The notes: a model not told the origin generated them from the letters alone. A stretch of 64,000 nucleotides of DNA from Platycnemis pennipes (GCA_933228895.1 OW121856.1:103329027-103393026); one strand, 5' to 3'. Positions 21,436 to 34,283 are shown, counted from the first letter of the stretch. Numbers and translations: made by a program.

Positions 21436-24064
21436 TGTCAAAGCACTCAGTTGAGATGACGAATTATACTTCATTTCTTTCTTTTGAAGGAATAAACACT
21501 TTCAGTAGTCTTTCTATCTTTAAAGACATGAATTTCCTTTGTAAATGGGAACAATCTCTCTGCTATCTCGTAAATTCGGCTACTTGAGCATCGGAAGCAT
21601 AATTTTGTTTACATATTTTTATGAAGTAGTATTAATGTGTTTACTAAAACGCTCACACAAATTGAAAAGCATTTCTTCTATCAGTATGTAAGGGGTAAAA
21701 TTCAAATCACAATGCATTAATTAGGCCTATTAAAGCGGAGTATATCATAATTGGCAATTTGCTGTTAAATAAATGCTTATGGACATGGTTTTATGACAAA
21801 ACTAGGCGATAACATAAATAGGAACTACGGCTGCTATCCAAGAAAAAATAACAGTACTTTATCGTCAACTACGATGAAGGACTGAATGTAAATGAATATT
21901 ATCTGAGTACAACACGACCCTCTTTATACCATTTTTGAATACGTTTTCACCACTATGTACATATCTCACTTCCGCATCACTTGTTGACATCTCAAGCCAT
22001 TTACACGGTGTAAATAAATATACTATTTCAGACATAACATCATTTTATAATTGATTATATTTAACGTGACGAGGCATCTGAAATCTGTTGACTCTAAAAT
22101 GTATTGCTATGTTTATAATAATTCTTTCCTTCAGCAAAGAAAAATAATATAGCAATACAAAAATATGACACATGAGCTCTATGTGTATTGAATCTCGACG
22201 TGATACAAATCTTTTTGGTCCAAATGAAATAAAATCTTATTTAGCACTACATCTTTGAATGATCACATGGCGTTAACTGATCTTAAAACTAAACAGTTTC
22301 TCATTACCACTCATCATTCTGAGCCTTATTTCGGCAATTTAAGGAAAGGGTGCTTGAAATTCATTTCACTTCCAATTTTAATCTATCGAAGTCTCTTGAA
22401 GAAGAGGAAATAGAGGGGATCTTTTTACAATAAGGTCCGTGACCTTTTGCCATATTTGATAACGTAAAGTCCTCCGGGATTAAAAAAATTGAATATCATG
22501 CTTTACCATTTATGTTGGAAATGGTATTTCCAATATAACGTTCTCTAATTCTTCACAAAGAAAACGTGCTTCTTTGTCGGCATACAGATATATGAGTTTT
22601 AATGTAAAACTCGATTTGGAAGTAATCGGACCATAAATTGGTTTACTTTTTATGTGATGAAGATTTTCAATGTGTATATTTTTGAATATTTATTCAACAA
22701 ATTTTGCAGTTTTGTATGCTTTTACATCATCGGCGATATTTTTGAAAATTCCGAGTAATATTTTACATTTGTCTCACTAAAGGTCACACTACCACTCCAT
22801 GTCTACTGATGGATTCAAATTACTGTCTCAGCTGTTAAGCGTTTGATAAATTTCGCACATCCGTGTGATGGTGGGGAGGGCAAAGAACTCTCCTGAGTAA
22901 TTCTCCCTGGGAACCCAAATCACTTCTCCATTAGGACCTCCACTGCCCTCTGCCCTTGTTATGTAGGTCGCTGTCATCGATAAAGGGGCTTAACAGAACC
23001 CTAATGGAAAATTATAACCCCTGTGGATCGATCCGTGCATGTTGGCATGAATCACCCAGAACTCCATTCTGCTACATTGTTTGCCGTTTTTCACATTTCG
23101 CCAGTGGCAGTAATCAATAACGTTTCAGCTGGAATGCGATACTAAAATTTTCACCCATTATGGTTTAATGTTCGAGAGATCCAAAGGGGTCGCAGTGCTT
23201 TTATTGTAATAAGTTTAAAACTTAAATAGGTCTTACTAATGTCATAATTGGTCCCCGAAAATTCCCTATATATGCATACTCTGAAGCAAAGAATGGTACA
23301 CACAAATTTTAAAAATAACACTTATTTTCTTGCTAAAGATATTTGAAGTCTATGATTACCCCGTTTGTTGAGGGGCTTTGGAAAATACATTTGAATAAGG
23401 ATTAACGTTTAATCATTCCTTCAAGCACATTAAAAATATACTAATGAGTTTATTTCGAGAAAAGTTTGTAAGAAAAATTGTCATTCATATTTCAGAGACA
23501 GAAAGATGTTTTAATTTATTTGTTACGTCCTTTAGATTTTTATTTATGATGGGAGTGATTTCTAACAATGTTGATTTGAAAACAGAATCAAATCATTATA
23601 TTTATCATTTTACGGTAATTCAACCAACATAATTACTCCTCAGTTTTTCATTTTAGAATTCTCAGGGTACCTTCCTATTTTGAATCTACTAACGCAAAAC
23701 CATATTAGGTGTTAAAGACTTATTTACCACTAGCCTCAAGCGAAAGTTTTTATAGGCATCTTTGACTATCAATGAGTATAATACACACTTATGGGAAATT
23801 CTTTTCACCACATTACTGCAATAAATACAGTGCTTTGAAATTTGCTCCCTATCGTAAGTATTAAGTTGCTGTTAGAAACATTTTTAATTTAGGGAAAACT
23901 CTTTGTAGTTCGGGGAGTCATTTACATTTCAATACGAGAATATTAGTATTATTTTCAGAGATTGCATATTTACCAATCCTCATGAACTTTATTCCACTGT
24001 TTTAATGTATGATTTCTTCCTGTACACATTTCTCGTAATTATAACCGAAGATAAGCTACCTAAT
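21436..24064. other. AT-rich spacer, nothing recognised
   Basis: A segment of higher GC at 22860-23060 carries no recognisable motif. No TIR pairs or tandem arrays seen. Confidence 0.5.
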
Positions 24065-24430
24065 ATTATTGCTATTTTTACGATTTGAATTATACATTCT
24101 AATGAAACACTTCAAAGTGGTCGCTTTATTTTTTAATGCCACATTTTTTCAGCTTTTTTTACACATTATACTGTCATGGTTTTCAGGTTTTTTTTACAAA
24201 TACGGCAAATATGGCCCTGTGAAAAATTTATCTCCTATTTCATAATTTATGTATATTATTGCTCTTATGACGATTTTTATTATATCTACTGCTAAAAGAT
24301 GTCAATGTGGAAGATTTATTTTTTAATTTCCATTTTATTAAATTTTCTCCACATTATATCATCACTTTTTCAGGTTATTTTGACAAATACATAAGTATAA
24401 CACTTTGTAAAATTTATCTTTTGTGTCGTA
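24065..24430 (+). repeat. Diverged direct duplication, period about 190 bp
   Basis: ATTATTGCT...ACGATTT, ATTTATTTTTTAAT, and TTTTCAGGTT...ACAAATAC followed by AAAATTTATCT recur in the same order from 24065 and from 24255. Confidence 0.65.
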
Positions 24431-25424
24431 TTTTACGTAGTGGTGTAGCGATTCCATAAAAATCATTATCCACGATCCAGGGAGAGATACGTTGAAGCGT
24501 CTCAGGTGTTTGCCGGAGAGAAATTTCCAGCAGTTAGTAGTAGGGAGGAGTAACCATGAGAAGTACGTGAATACCGAGATCGTTTGCGCTATTTGGGTTA
24601 GATGTGTAATTAGAGATAGGCTGGAATTACCAGGTAGTGGGGGAGTAGTAATCTGACGTTGGAATTTTACCACCCGGAGCGAATGTTTTGGAGCGGCTTC
24701 CTCCTCCCCATCTTCTCCTTAGGGTTGCATGCCGTACACGACGTGCGCCTTGAGATTATCCCCACACTTCACCATCCTTAACCCTACAGGAACTGGGGAA
24801 TATTCTCCAGCACCGCATAAAGTGGCTCCTAACCGTGGTGAGCTAATGCACCAAAGGCGGGGCCAAGGAAACTTCGATTTTAAGACTAGCTGAGCACTAA
24901 ATGAAACTTAACCGAGGGAAATTCCACTCAAGTTCCCAAAGCTGTGGGAGAAAGTGGATAGCGGCAATGTATCTCTCTCCCTATTGCTCCTAATAGATGT
25001 AACTTCCTCGATGCAAAAGTTAATGCACTTAAAATATTAGCTTAAATAACATCGCACTTCGTGTTAAAAATAACATAGTGGTCGATTAAATGAGTCCAAA
25101 TTACAAAATCAACGATAAAAGTGTTTGCTCTGGCAATTTTATTTTTAATGATGAATTTTGTGATAGAACCATATTTATTGTCCTAATTAGGGGATAAAAT
25201 TTATGATCCCATTTTGTGAAGCCCTTTTACTGAAATTAATGGCTTTTTACTGGTAATGGGTAATGAATTTATTGACTCTAAAGGGCTTGGCAAGATAGCT
25301 TTTGTGAACAGTAATTGACCATTAGATCACTTTATACTTTCAATTTAGTGAATAATTCTTTAAATTTCGTTTCCTTATAATTTTAATGGGCTTTATTGTT
25401 TGGCTCTTGACAATGATAGCAGTC
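24431..25424. other. Spacer, moderate GC at 24480-24900
   Basis: No domain or repeat family recognised. Confidence 0.4.
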
Positions 25425-25630
25425 AACAGTGGAGGCAACCGACAGCTAAGAACATTTAGGAAAGGTTGACAATTGGAAAGGGGCTGAAATTTTTAAGAAA
25501 ACGGAGAAAGGGTGGGGAGAATTTCAACGTCGGCATTAGGCTACTCTTAACGAGAGGTGTGAAGTGGACCAAGGCTTAACATTCCGTTTGAAAGACGACA
25601 TACTGACCTACAAGTTCCCTCCTCCCAGAA
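25425..25630 (-). mobile_element. tRNA-derived SINE, 3' part, diverged
   Basis: Matches the 3' two-thirds of the SINE at 31017-31332: GGAGGCAACCGACAGCTAAG, GTCGGCATTAGGCTACTCTT and GGACCAAGGCTTAAC in the same order. The tRNA-like head is not recognisable. Confidence 0.75.
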
Positions 25631-26610
25631 CTTAAGCGTAGAACAGTGTACTATTGAAAATCTCTTCTTCTTCCGGAATTGGAAGCCAATACCCTAACCT
25701 CCTCACCAACCCGTTTTCTGATTAAGACAGAAGAAACTTGCTAAGAAGCACAGAAGTCACGAAAATAATCCTGCCGACTTTTGGGTTGTTAAAGATGCAG
25801 TCAAGGAACGCTAGCTTTATTAATACTAATTGTTATATTTAACTTCGAATATAGAAGCACCGTTGGATCTTCACCGTTTTTAGAATGCCTAATGATAAAC
25901 TAAGGAAACGTGTACATTTGCATCTAAAGTGTGCCCTAGTACCGGTCAGAGGACTTCAGAGTATCAATTATGAAGAAGTCACCTCGTGAGTGCTTGGCAA
26001 GGTGTGAGACATCCGTCATAATATATTAGGTATATGCGATAAAAATTTGTTTCTACCTAAAAGTAATCCTAACTAGTGAAATTTAGTCATGTACATTGCC
26101 TTTGTAACTAAATCATAACCTATTACGACCGATTGAGATTTTTACTTAGTGGTTTAACTCATTAGTTTGCACTCTTCTCATTGCAGGTAGCAAGGGAGAA
26201 TTTATTATGCATTATTAGAGTTAATACTATTTCCACTTCAACTACAGTTAGGTACCAACAAGACACCAGCATATCCATCTATATTTACACTGAAAAATAT
26301 ATCTAATTTCTAAGAAATACATGCCAATTATAATAAAGGTTGCAGCCACTAATGGCTCTTATCCAGTTTTCCTGGTTGAATAGAGCATAATTTGCCATTT
26401 CTCTGATAAAAGTTTCAAATTTGCCACAAAGATTCATTCTTAATTTAAAGCAGCGACTGATTTCCCTGCCAGTTATTCTGTCAAAATTAAAACTCTTATC
26501 GTCAACATCAATGAAGGAATATTCTTCTCTTGATTTATCGTAATGAATTATCTATCCTGAGAGGGTGTGATTCACTCCGTTCTCCTATCGGCTAAAATTT
26601 TCATAATTAT
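25631..26610. other. AT-rich spacer, nothing recognised
   Basis: No feature seen beyond short open frames. Confidence 0.45.
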
Positions 26611-26621
26611 ATAAGTCTTTC

Positions 26622-27193
26622 AGGAAGCCAATTAACCAACGATGGACGAAGCAAGGGAGAAATAGTTAGTAGAATAGCCCAGAGAAAGAGGGCATTCCAT
26701 CAAAAGAAGAATGTACTTGCAGCTGGAAATACAAGCGTAGAAGTAAGAAACCATTCATCATAACATACATCTGGAGCATGTTTCTTTACGGTAGTGAGGC
26801 ATGGACAATGACAGCAGCAGAGAAGAAAAGGTTGGAAACATACGAAATGTGGTGCTACAGAAGAACGATGAAGATTAAATAGATCCACCGAGTAAGTAAC
26901 GAGGAAGTCCTAAGAAGAGTAGGAGAAAAGAGAAGTCTGCTGACAAAATTAAAAAGAAGAAGGGACAACTTAATCGGCCATACCTTGAGACACGATGGTC
27001 TGATGAAGACTATCGTCGAGGGAAAAGTGAACTGGAAGATTGGAAAGGCAGGCTACGTATGAGAAACATGGAACAGGTTGTGAAAGATGTAAAAGAGAGG
27101 AACTACGTTAATACGAAGAGGTTGGTCGATAGAAGAATCGAGTGGAAAGCTGCGTCAAACCAATCCTAGGATTGTTGACCAATGATGATGATG
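26622..27193 (+). mobile_element. RTE-like retrotransposon, 5'-truncated, with 11-bp TSD
   Basis: ATAAGTCTTTC occurs at 26611-26621 and 27194-27204, bracketing a 572-base insert that ends in (ATG)n. The 3' half is colinear with 3251-3561 and the central part with 36705-36898. Clean flanks make it one of the better-defined insertions here. Confidence 0.9.
26625..27180 (+). pseudogene. RTE-like reverse transcriptase C-terminus, broken
   Basis: Across frames it reads NQRWTKQG-type remnants, RIAQRKRAFHQKKNVLAAGN, then a GSEAWTMTA-type segment (one frame off), and finally RVSNEEVLRRVGEKRSLLTK, RRRDNLIGHTLRHDGLMKTI and VEGKVNWKIGKA. These match the region after the RT palm in RTE-type ORFs. Several frameshifts and an in-frame stop (near 26880) make it a pseudogene. 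Endonuclease and catalytic RT motifs are absent. Confidence 0.82.
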
Positions 27194-27204
27194 ATAAGTC
27201 TTTC

Positions 27205-28174
27205 TTTTACCCCCTCATTAAAAGCCCGAAATACTTCATTCAACGGCCATTGCTATTCTTCTCGAGTAAAATATTTTATTTCGTAACGAACCTTCACAAA
27301 TAATACCAAACCCTGTGCCAATACCAACTCAATAACCACACTTACTTTTGTCAATACCATGAGGTTTTGGAAAAATATGATATTGCCACTCGACATTGCA
27401 ATCCAAAACTGTTGAATCAATGTTGGAACTATTAAACTGTTGCAAATATGATGAATCCTTCAATTTCAGGACCACTACAACACCTGGTAACATGTGTTAA
27501 GAGATTTAAGACTCAAAAATCCTTTCTATACATTGTTTGTGATACTTCTTGTTCAGTCTAACAAGCGATAACTGCAGCGACAATAACTCTATACAACAAT
27601 AGTGAAGAATTTGTACTCCTATTGCAGTTTGCATTAGGCTAAACTTCTTGTATTTCCAGTTCCTCATTGCAAAAAACCAAAATCATACATGGTAACAGAA
27701 GGTTAATAAAATTGTTCCAGTTCTTGTAAATGCAGCTCAAAAATTATCTACAAGTTTAGAATGCAGACGATTTTTTTCGTTGATAATTTGTCGACCGGGT
27801 AGGGTAATTAGAGCCTGTAAAGGCATACGTTTATGTCGTGTTGTCGCAGTGGAATAAAATTAACTATAACTGCTATTGTACCTGTATATCCTTTTTTTGG
27901 CTGGAAGTCATTATGATTTAGATGCTCTAAATTCGAATGTCGGTTTTTGTAGCTCTGTGCTGTTTTCAGAAAAATCTAGTTCTTTTTCCATAATTATCCA
28001 CTCCGATAAAGATAAAAAAGTTGATATTTTAACCTCGATGTAGCTACCGCCAATGTTCATACAATAAATTACATTATCAGAAAATTATTGTGTACGCAAG
28101 CATATAAATTGGCTTGATGGTTACACTTCACACGTGTTTATTTGCATGTACTCTGCAGTTCACTCTTATCTAGA
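27205..28174. other. AT-rich spacer, nothing recognised
   Basis: No repeat or coding signal identified. Confidence 0.45.
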
Positions 28175-28565
28175 ACTGACTCGAAAGTATTTGATATGGG
28201 GGATCTCAAATAATGATGCTAATTACGCCATAATTGGTGTATTGATGAATTACATCATATTGATTCCAAGCTGGGCAGAACATGGTGTACCAACACTTTA
28301 TTATACACCAAAACACATGGTGTATTAACTTTCTGATCATTTATTAAGGCTTATAAAAGCTGTATTCAACAGTCCATCAATTGGTAGAACAATTATTTTA
28401 TTACATATTTGACATTTGAAAATCAGAATAAACTTTTTTAATATAATCGATTAGTAGATTTTTACTTCAACAGGCAAGAATATAAATTTGCAGGATAACA
28501 TTTTGCATATCAATCGCAATTCTAGTATTCGAGTTACTCGAGGTGTTCCCAGTGAAGGCGTTTAC
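28175..28565 (+). repeat. Unclassified dispersed repeat, family B, copy 2
   Basis: Carries GGGCAGAACATGGTGTACCA, CATTTATTAAGGCTTATAAAAG (in parts), TGCATATCAATCGCAATTCTA and the edge TATTCGAGTTACTCGAGG. It aligns with copies 1 and 3 over most of its length. Another TCGAG/ATTCGA-rich patch at 29080-29150 may belong to the same region. Confidence 0.65.
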
Positions 28566-29639
28566 AAGAAACTGAAATCGCAATTTTGTACACGAAATTG
28601 TTAGATGGAAACGAAAAAAGAATTTTAGTGAAAAATTTGACCTTCTTAGCACAACCATTCACTCATAAATCAAAAATTAAAATAACCAAAAGCTGACGCC
28701 CACCGAAAAAGCTGTTTTGATATCATTGACGTCATTTTCCTCTCGTTCTTGACTGCTTTTAGGGGAAGGGAAGGGAGTAGAGGGGGGTTCTCGGAATGTC
28801 TGCTTGCACAGATGCTGTCGCAACTGCCCCTATTGGCAGAGTCAGGTGTTACCCCCACATTTCCATAAGGTAAAGTAGCTTCGCGGGCTCAGTTGCGATT
28901 GGACTAAGTCGATATTCGTCAGAGGCTGCACCACGCCCACTTTTCTGAAAGGGTTAAAAACATCAGTTTTTCGCCGCTTATGACTCGAGAAATAATTGAC
29001 GGATGATCAAAAAAACAGAAAAATGTGGGTCTTTTTATTTTACAAACTCTATCAGATTCGGCATTAAAAAAATATGGTTACGACCCCATTCGAGATATTT
29101 GAGCCATGATTTAATATTCGCATCCCATATTCGATGTCGAGAAATCTACTTTTCAACCCATCTCTACTCCTAACGTGTTCTGTTAATCCGTTCTGTGTTG
29201 ATAATATCCATGTCGCCTTAAGTAACGCGAATACTAGATGATGTTAATTATGGAACAGGTAATAGTAAACCCTCCTGAAATTCGTTACTTACATAAATAA
29301 ATAATGTTTGATGGTATTTTTTTGTTTGATAATTTTATTAACATTCTGATCATATCAGACGTTTTTCTACAATCATTAGCCAGTGAAATCAATAAATAAT
29401 AAGATTAATGGATTAAATCTATTTCAGTGGTATTAGAAATAGATTTTAAAGAATTCCAACTGCTTTGGTTACAACGCACCATCAAACTTAAGTCAGATCG
29501 TAATCGCAAGGCAAAGTCAACACCCATGTTAGAGACGGGACTTAAACCGCAGAGGTATGGGTGCATTACTGACCTGACTAAAATCTTAAATCCACATTGC
29601 AATGCTACTCTTGGTTTCAAAGGCTCCACTAAATCTTGT
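28566..29639. other. Spacer, nothing recognised
   Basis: Open frames at 29405-29642 on both strands overlap each other and show no domain. Confidence 0.4.
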
Positions 29640-30150
29640 TAGCCAAAATGATCGACTCCTGGCAGGACCAATCTCCATCCCTAACCTTCCCTTCTGTCTC
29701 GTTTTCTCGTTTTTGTCTCTCTCTCTCTCTCTCTATCCTCTCCCACGGATCCCACTTCCGCTTTTGTGCTTCTCGGATTCCATTTCGCCTTGCTGCCTTC
29801 ACGTGTTTTTCTTCGTCTCGAATCCCTGCAGTCCAATCGCTACCCTCTGCCACCCCCTCCAGCGTTCCCTAATTAGGTCGAGTAAGGTACACTCCACGCC
29901 CGAGTTTTTGTTACCGCCCGCGTGATCGTGGCAGGCGATAATCTTCCGAGGAGAGCCCCGCGCGCGGCGCATCCCGTCCTTGCGTTGTTTTTACGACGGA
30001 GGCGCCTCGAATCAGCCTGCGAATGAATTGCGGGCTCTCTCTTCAGGGCCTTGATTATCGCGCGGGGGCACTTGAGAGGCGTGGGAAGCGGGAATCTATT
30101 TTTCGCGTGCAAAATTCGTCGGGTCGGAGGAGTAATTACCGGAACTCGCT
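29640..30150. other. Pyrimidine-rich to CpG-rich segment
   Basis: A CT-rich stretch with (CT)n at 29716-29734 is followed by a CpG-dense block around 29900-30120. Long open frames (29602-29925 plus, 29873-30280 minus) look compositional. Confidence 0.4.
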
Positions 30151-31005
30151 CATGACTGACAATAACAGAATAGCTTCTCATTGTTTTCACCGAATGAATG
30201 CGTATGAAGTTTCCTCTATTTCTTGTCGAATTTAGTATGAGTTTTGGTGTGATCGTTACGGGTAAGGGTGAGTGAGACAAGGATGAGGAATATTTTCCCA
30301 GTGTGAGTCACAGGCCTTACAAAATAGCTTACAATCGAATGTGGAACGGTTCTGGTGCTGCAGAAAGTGGGTTGATGTTATTGCAGGAGTTGAGTAGAAT
30401 GTTGGAGTAGGTCTTTTCATTTCCTATTTGTTTTTCCGTGGGAATTTCTTTATCCTAGATGCGGACTAGATCGTAAGAATAGAATCTGAGTGATAACAAA
30501 CAGAAAGAGGAATTTTTTTTTCATAATTCTTAATACTTTATCACAATTGTCTTCATACCACGGTGTGTGTTTTTGTGTCTAGAGCAAATATTTTAATATA
30601 CAGTAGAACTACTATCTGTATTAGTTATAATGTAAAAAAATTGATGAAGATTTTCAAATCTAAAGTACCAAGAGATTTTGAATACTCTGCAATTATTTTT
30701 ATAATACATTTTTAAATTATTCGTATCAACTGTTTTTGATATTTCCTAATATATGTGGCACGTTAGCAGAAATATATGTATGAGATGTGTGGATAATTGT
30801 CGGTTTTGAGGTAGGTAACTGTGTAGCATGTGCAGTTGCCGTGGTATTCAGTTATTATCATTAAAATTCATTGAGTAGTCACTGGTCATATGATTTTTAT
30901 TCACCAATACTTAGGTTAGTACGGAATCATGTCCTACCACATACCATTCTGGTATCCTTAAAGTATTATACATGCGTAGATCTACTACGTATTACCTCTA
31001 CGACT
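30151..31005. other. AT-rich spacer, nothing recognised
   Basis: No repeat or coding signal. Confidence 0.45.
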
Positions 31006-31016
31006 TCAAATCACGG

Positions 31017-31332
31017 TTGGTTGGTTGGTTATTTAGGGGAGGCGACCGACAGCTGAGGTCATTAGGTGGATAATTGAGTAGTGGTAGGAGTTTTCAGGGA
31101 ACGGAAGGAGGGTGGAGAGAAACCTGGCGTCGGCATTAGCCTACTTTTAACGAAAGGCGCCAAGGGGACCACGGCTTAACGTCCCATCCGACGGACGGAG
31201 TACTGAACTTGAAATGCCCTTCACTCAAGTGGGGACCGGTTTTCCGGTGAAAAATCAGCCACTGCCGGGAATCGAACCCAGGCCCTCGGGATGGGAGGCC
31301 AGTACTCTAGCCACCACACCAACCCGATCCCC
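31017..31332 (-). mobile_element. tRNA-derived SINE, full-length copy
   Basis: On the minus strand: A box TGGCTAGAGTACTGG (31313-31299), B box TGGGTTCGATTCCC (31280-31267), a tRNA-unrelated body, and a tail ending in (AACC)n near 31017. Flanked by TCAAATCACGG (31006-31016) and TCAAACCACGG (31333-31343), a 10/11 match consistent with a target-site duplication. Other copies: 10303-10386, 25425-25630, 35597-35885 and 46062-46215. Would be transcribed by RNA polymerase III and mobilised by a partner LINE, which is not identified. Confidence 0.9.
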
Positions 31333-31343
31333 TCAAACCACGG

Positions 31344-31792
31344 GCTATTGTGGAAATACTCTACGAATGCGGATAAATATTAGGCTTCTCTTATTAAACT
31401 TCTATGGAAACATTATTTTTTTTGGAATTACATGAAAATTATTAAATTATGTTCACGGAACTGATTAACTAACTGCTTTCTTAATCTGATGGCGTAAATG
31501 AAGTTAAATGAAAAATGGAGGTTCTACTTTTGGCATATGACACCCTTCCAGCTACCCAGAGAAGGCTGAAGTTATTAATGAGCTACGCCTACCAGCCGAT
31601 CGTGCTTTGTTACACTATTGACCGGAGGACAGGCTCCGGAATTTTTTTCGCTCTCATTTCCCTGCATCCCGCTTGGGTAGATTACTTAGGCATTTTGCGA
31701 AGCAATAATTACCTTAGCGATAGAATGCGCTCACATTTATCAATGTCCTAATATTTTTCACGCCGTATATTTTTTGAAACATTCTGCAGGAG
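31344..31792. other. Spacer, nothing recognised
   Basis: A 78-codon plus-strand frame at 31515-31751 shows no domain. Confidence 0.4.
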
Positions 31793-32103
31793 GGTTGTGT
31801 TTGAAATCGTGGGGAATATCTCGAATAGGTAACCAAAGAGTTGCGAGGTATAAACTCGAATGGTTCGCTAATTTGGTGTGTTAAATCCGCTGTATACAAC
31901 CTCATTCATTGTTAACACTGGTGTTATATCTCATCTGGGGGCTCTACAGCCAAGATAGATGAGAAAAACTCAAGTGAAAGCATTGATGATATTGTGACGA
32001 GCGATTCAGTCGCATTAAATTTGCAAAACATTCGTGTTTTTACCATGTGACTCCTTGGTTACCTGTTCGAGATAATTCCGACGATTTCAAACACGCCCCC
32101 TCC
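31793..32103. mobile_element. Foldback/MITE-like element with ~53-bp inverted arms
   Basis: GAGGGTTGTGTTTGAAATCG...ATCTCGAATAGGTAACCAAAG (from 31793) mirrors TTGGTTACCTGTTCGAGATA...CGATTTCAAACACG (to 32103), about 205 bases apart. The central part has no coding capacity. No convincing target-site duplication. Confidence 0.7.
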
Positions 32104-32827
32104 AGTGGCGAGCATTGTTTGCACACTTGAGCTGCGACTCGTGAACATCACCTGGTTTCACATCCTCTCGTTACGAATTTCCCGTGAACCATTATCTCCC
32201 TTGCTCCGGAAGAATTACCTCTCCCCTTCTCGTCTCCGATTCCACCCTTGCTAACCTTCACACCCCCCTCCTGTTTCCGTCGATTCCCACCCCTTCTCTC
32301 CTCCCAAAGGATCCCCTCACCTACTTACCCGCCCACGTGAGACGATAGCCATCCCACGCCCATTTCTCTCCATCTTCCTTCTTTTTCCTTCCAGCCAGTC
32401 AAGCTTTCCCACAGGGAGTAGGTAGCCCGTGGGTAGCGGTCAATGCCTATGGCTTCTTGTTCGGGGCAAAGATAGCCATTAAGGAAACCATTGTCAAAAA
32501 GCCCGGACATATATGTGCATTTATTTTAGGGTTAAATGTACAATCATATTCAAAAGAGAGATTGGAGGAGGATCAAATTGAAAACCATGAGCTGTATTAT
32601 ACCCGACATATATTTTCGTTCATAATAAATGCAAGAATAAATTAAATGGAACATGACACCCTTCGACACACCGCTAGGAAGTTTGACCGGGGATGTTAGG
32701 TTGAAGTCGTAGCAATGCCATCTTGATGACAAAAGGAAAGGAAAAATAATTATGAAATTGGATTCGTATTTTTTTTAATCAGGCCTTGTTTGCGTTGTAT
32801 TCTTGCGTTGTTTGTGGAAAAAACTAA
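32104..32827. other. Pyrimidine-rich block then spacer
   Basis: CT-rich about 32190-32410. No gene recognised. Confidence 0.4.
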
Positions 32828-33162
32828 AGCTACGTTTTCATGTGGGCGTTTTTGCGTTGACGCACACTGCGCCACCAATCAGAAGCGAGCACGCCAACGC
32901 AGCCTGCGTTGCCGTCGGAGTTGGTCAACTTTCATCTTTCTGCGTTGACGCAGCTGCGTCAGAGCGAGGAACAACGCATTCTACCTGTCATTTGTTCGTC
33001 ACGTGATTCTTTCGCTGGATTATCACGTATACTACGGTTTACCACCGTCATATGTTTTGGTGCGTTGCTGCTGGCGCTGCCGGTGACATGAAAACAGGGT
33101 ATTCTCCTGACGCACAACGCAGCGTCAACTCAACGCAAAAACGCCCACATGAAAACGTAGCT
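32828..33162. mobile_element. PIF/Harbinger-like MITE with 33-bp perfect TIRs
   Basis: A 335-base element begins AGCTACGTTTTCATGTGGGC and ends with the exact complement; the TIRs are identical for 33 bases (32828-32860 and 33130-33162). TAA flanks both ends (32825-32827 and 33163-33165), as expected for the 3-base TWA duplication of PIF/Harbinger. The interior is filled with TGCGTTG/CAACGCA motifs in both orientations. No transposase. The perfect TIRs suggest a fairly young insertion. Confidence 0.88.
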
Positions 33163-33165
33163 TAA

Positions 33166-33714
33166 CTTTCATAACTTTTGTCACGACATTGTTTCTACCT
33201 TTCTTAATTGGTCGCTTCATTATGTTCTACATTTTGTAGTGTATCTGCTGTATCTCCCATGAACTGGGGTGAACTTTTCAGGTTACTTTAATTATGGATC
33301 GAACGTTTAGTTTCTAGAGCTTCCCAGCCAACCCATTCCAATAACCAAGTGAGGAGAAATGATTATGTGATTGCAATACAATAAATGTTTTGTGAAAAAA
33401 AAGTGTTTTACTTTCACTCATTGTAGCTATGTAAAAATAACTACTTATTTTAGGCTATCATTACATATTTGTAGTACCTACAACAAAGTTATTTATTAGC
33501 AGCTATAAATTATTTTTGAAATAGATACACATTGGGGAAATTATAATTACAGCATACTGGAACTAGACTTATTCCTATGATTTCATGAGTGAAATAAGGA
33601 TATGTCACTTGGAAATGACATAATATAAGTGATTTTAAGAATTTTGATTTATTTATTTGAATTTGTTTTATTATGTTTGAATTAAGACGAATATTGTTTT
33701 GCTGAAACTTAAGC
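33166..33714. other. AT-rich spacer, nothing recognised
   Basis: No signal seen. Confidence 0.45.
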
Positions 33715-34283
33715 GAAGGAGACAGGTATTACTGCTATCTTCCCCGTAGGCTCTAGCTCACGAGCAATTAGCGTTAAGAGGTTAATAGAAAAACTAGGAT
33801 GGGAATTACTTTCAGAACGCAGGTTACAATTTAGGTTAAACATTTTAAGTAAATTCGAAACTGATGGTTTACAGATTACGTTAGCTATATATTAAGATTC
33901 CCCACACATTATGCTAGTTTTGATCAGTTTAACAAGATTAGATTAGAGAGATAGATTATCGTACCGATGGATTTAAAATGCAATTTTTCCCGCGTGCTGT
34001 AAGAGAGCGCGATTGTACTATAAGAGTGCGCGATTGACAGCATAACAAAGGGATAGATAGGTGAAATATTGTTAGAGTAGACTGTAGTGCATGATGCATT
34101 ATTAACAACCAATCCCTTGATTACGATGTAGATACTAACCATCTAACTGCATGTGACCTTATTATCCAGCATGTCTCCATGTAGTAGCCTAGTTGCACAT
34201 CGATAGGGGATGTTTGGCGATCTTCATCCCCTGCCACACACCCTCATGGTGGCCCGCAGGGTATTATATAGATGTAGATGAAG
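33715..34283 (+). mobile_element. CR1-like retrotransposon, second subfamily, copy 1
   Basis: An RT-tail remnant at about 33795-33850 reads KLGWELLSERRLQFRLNILS. The 3' UTR differs from copies 1-3 but shares AACAAAGGGATAGATAGGTG and related blocks with the copy at 60536-60990. It ends with CCTGCCACACACCCTCATGG, then GCAGGGTATTATATAGATG. Confidence 0.8.
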
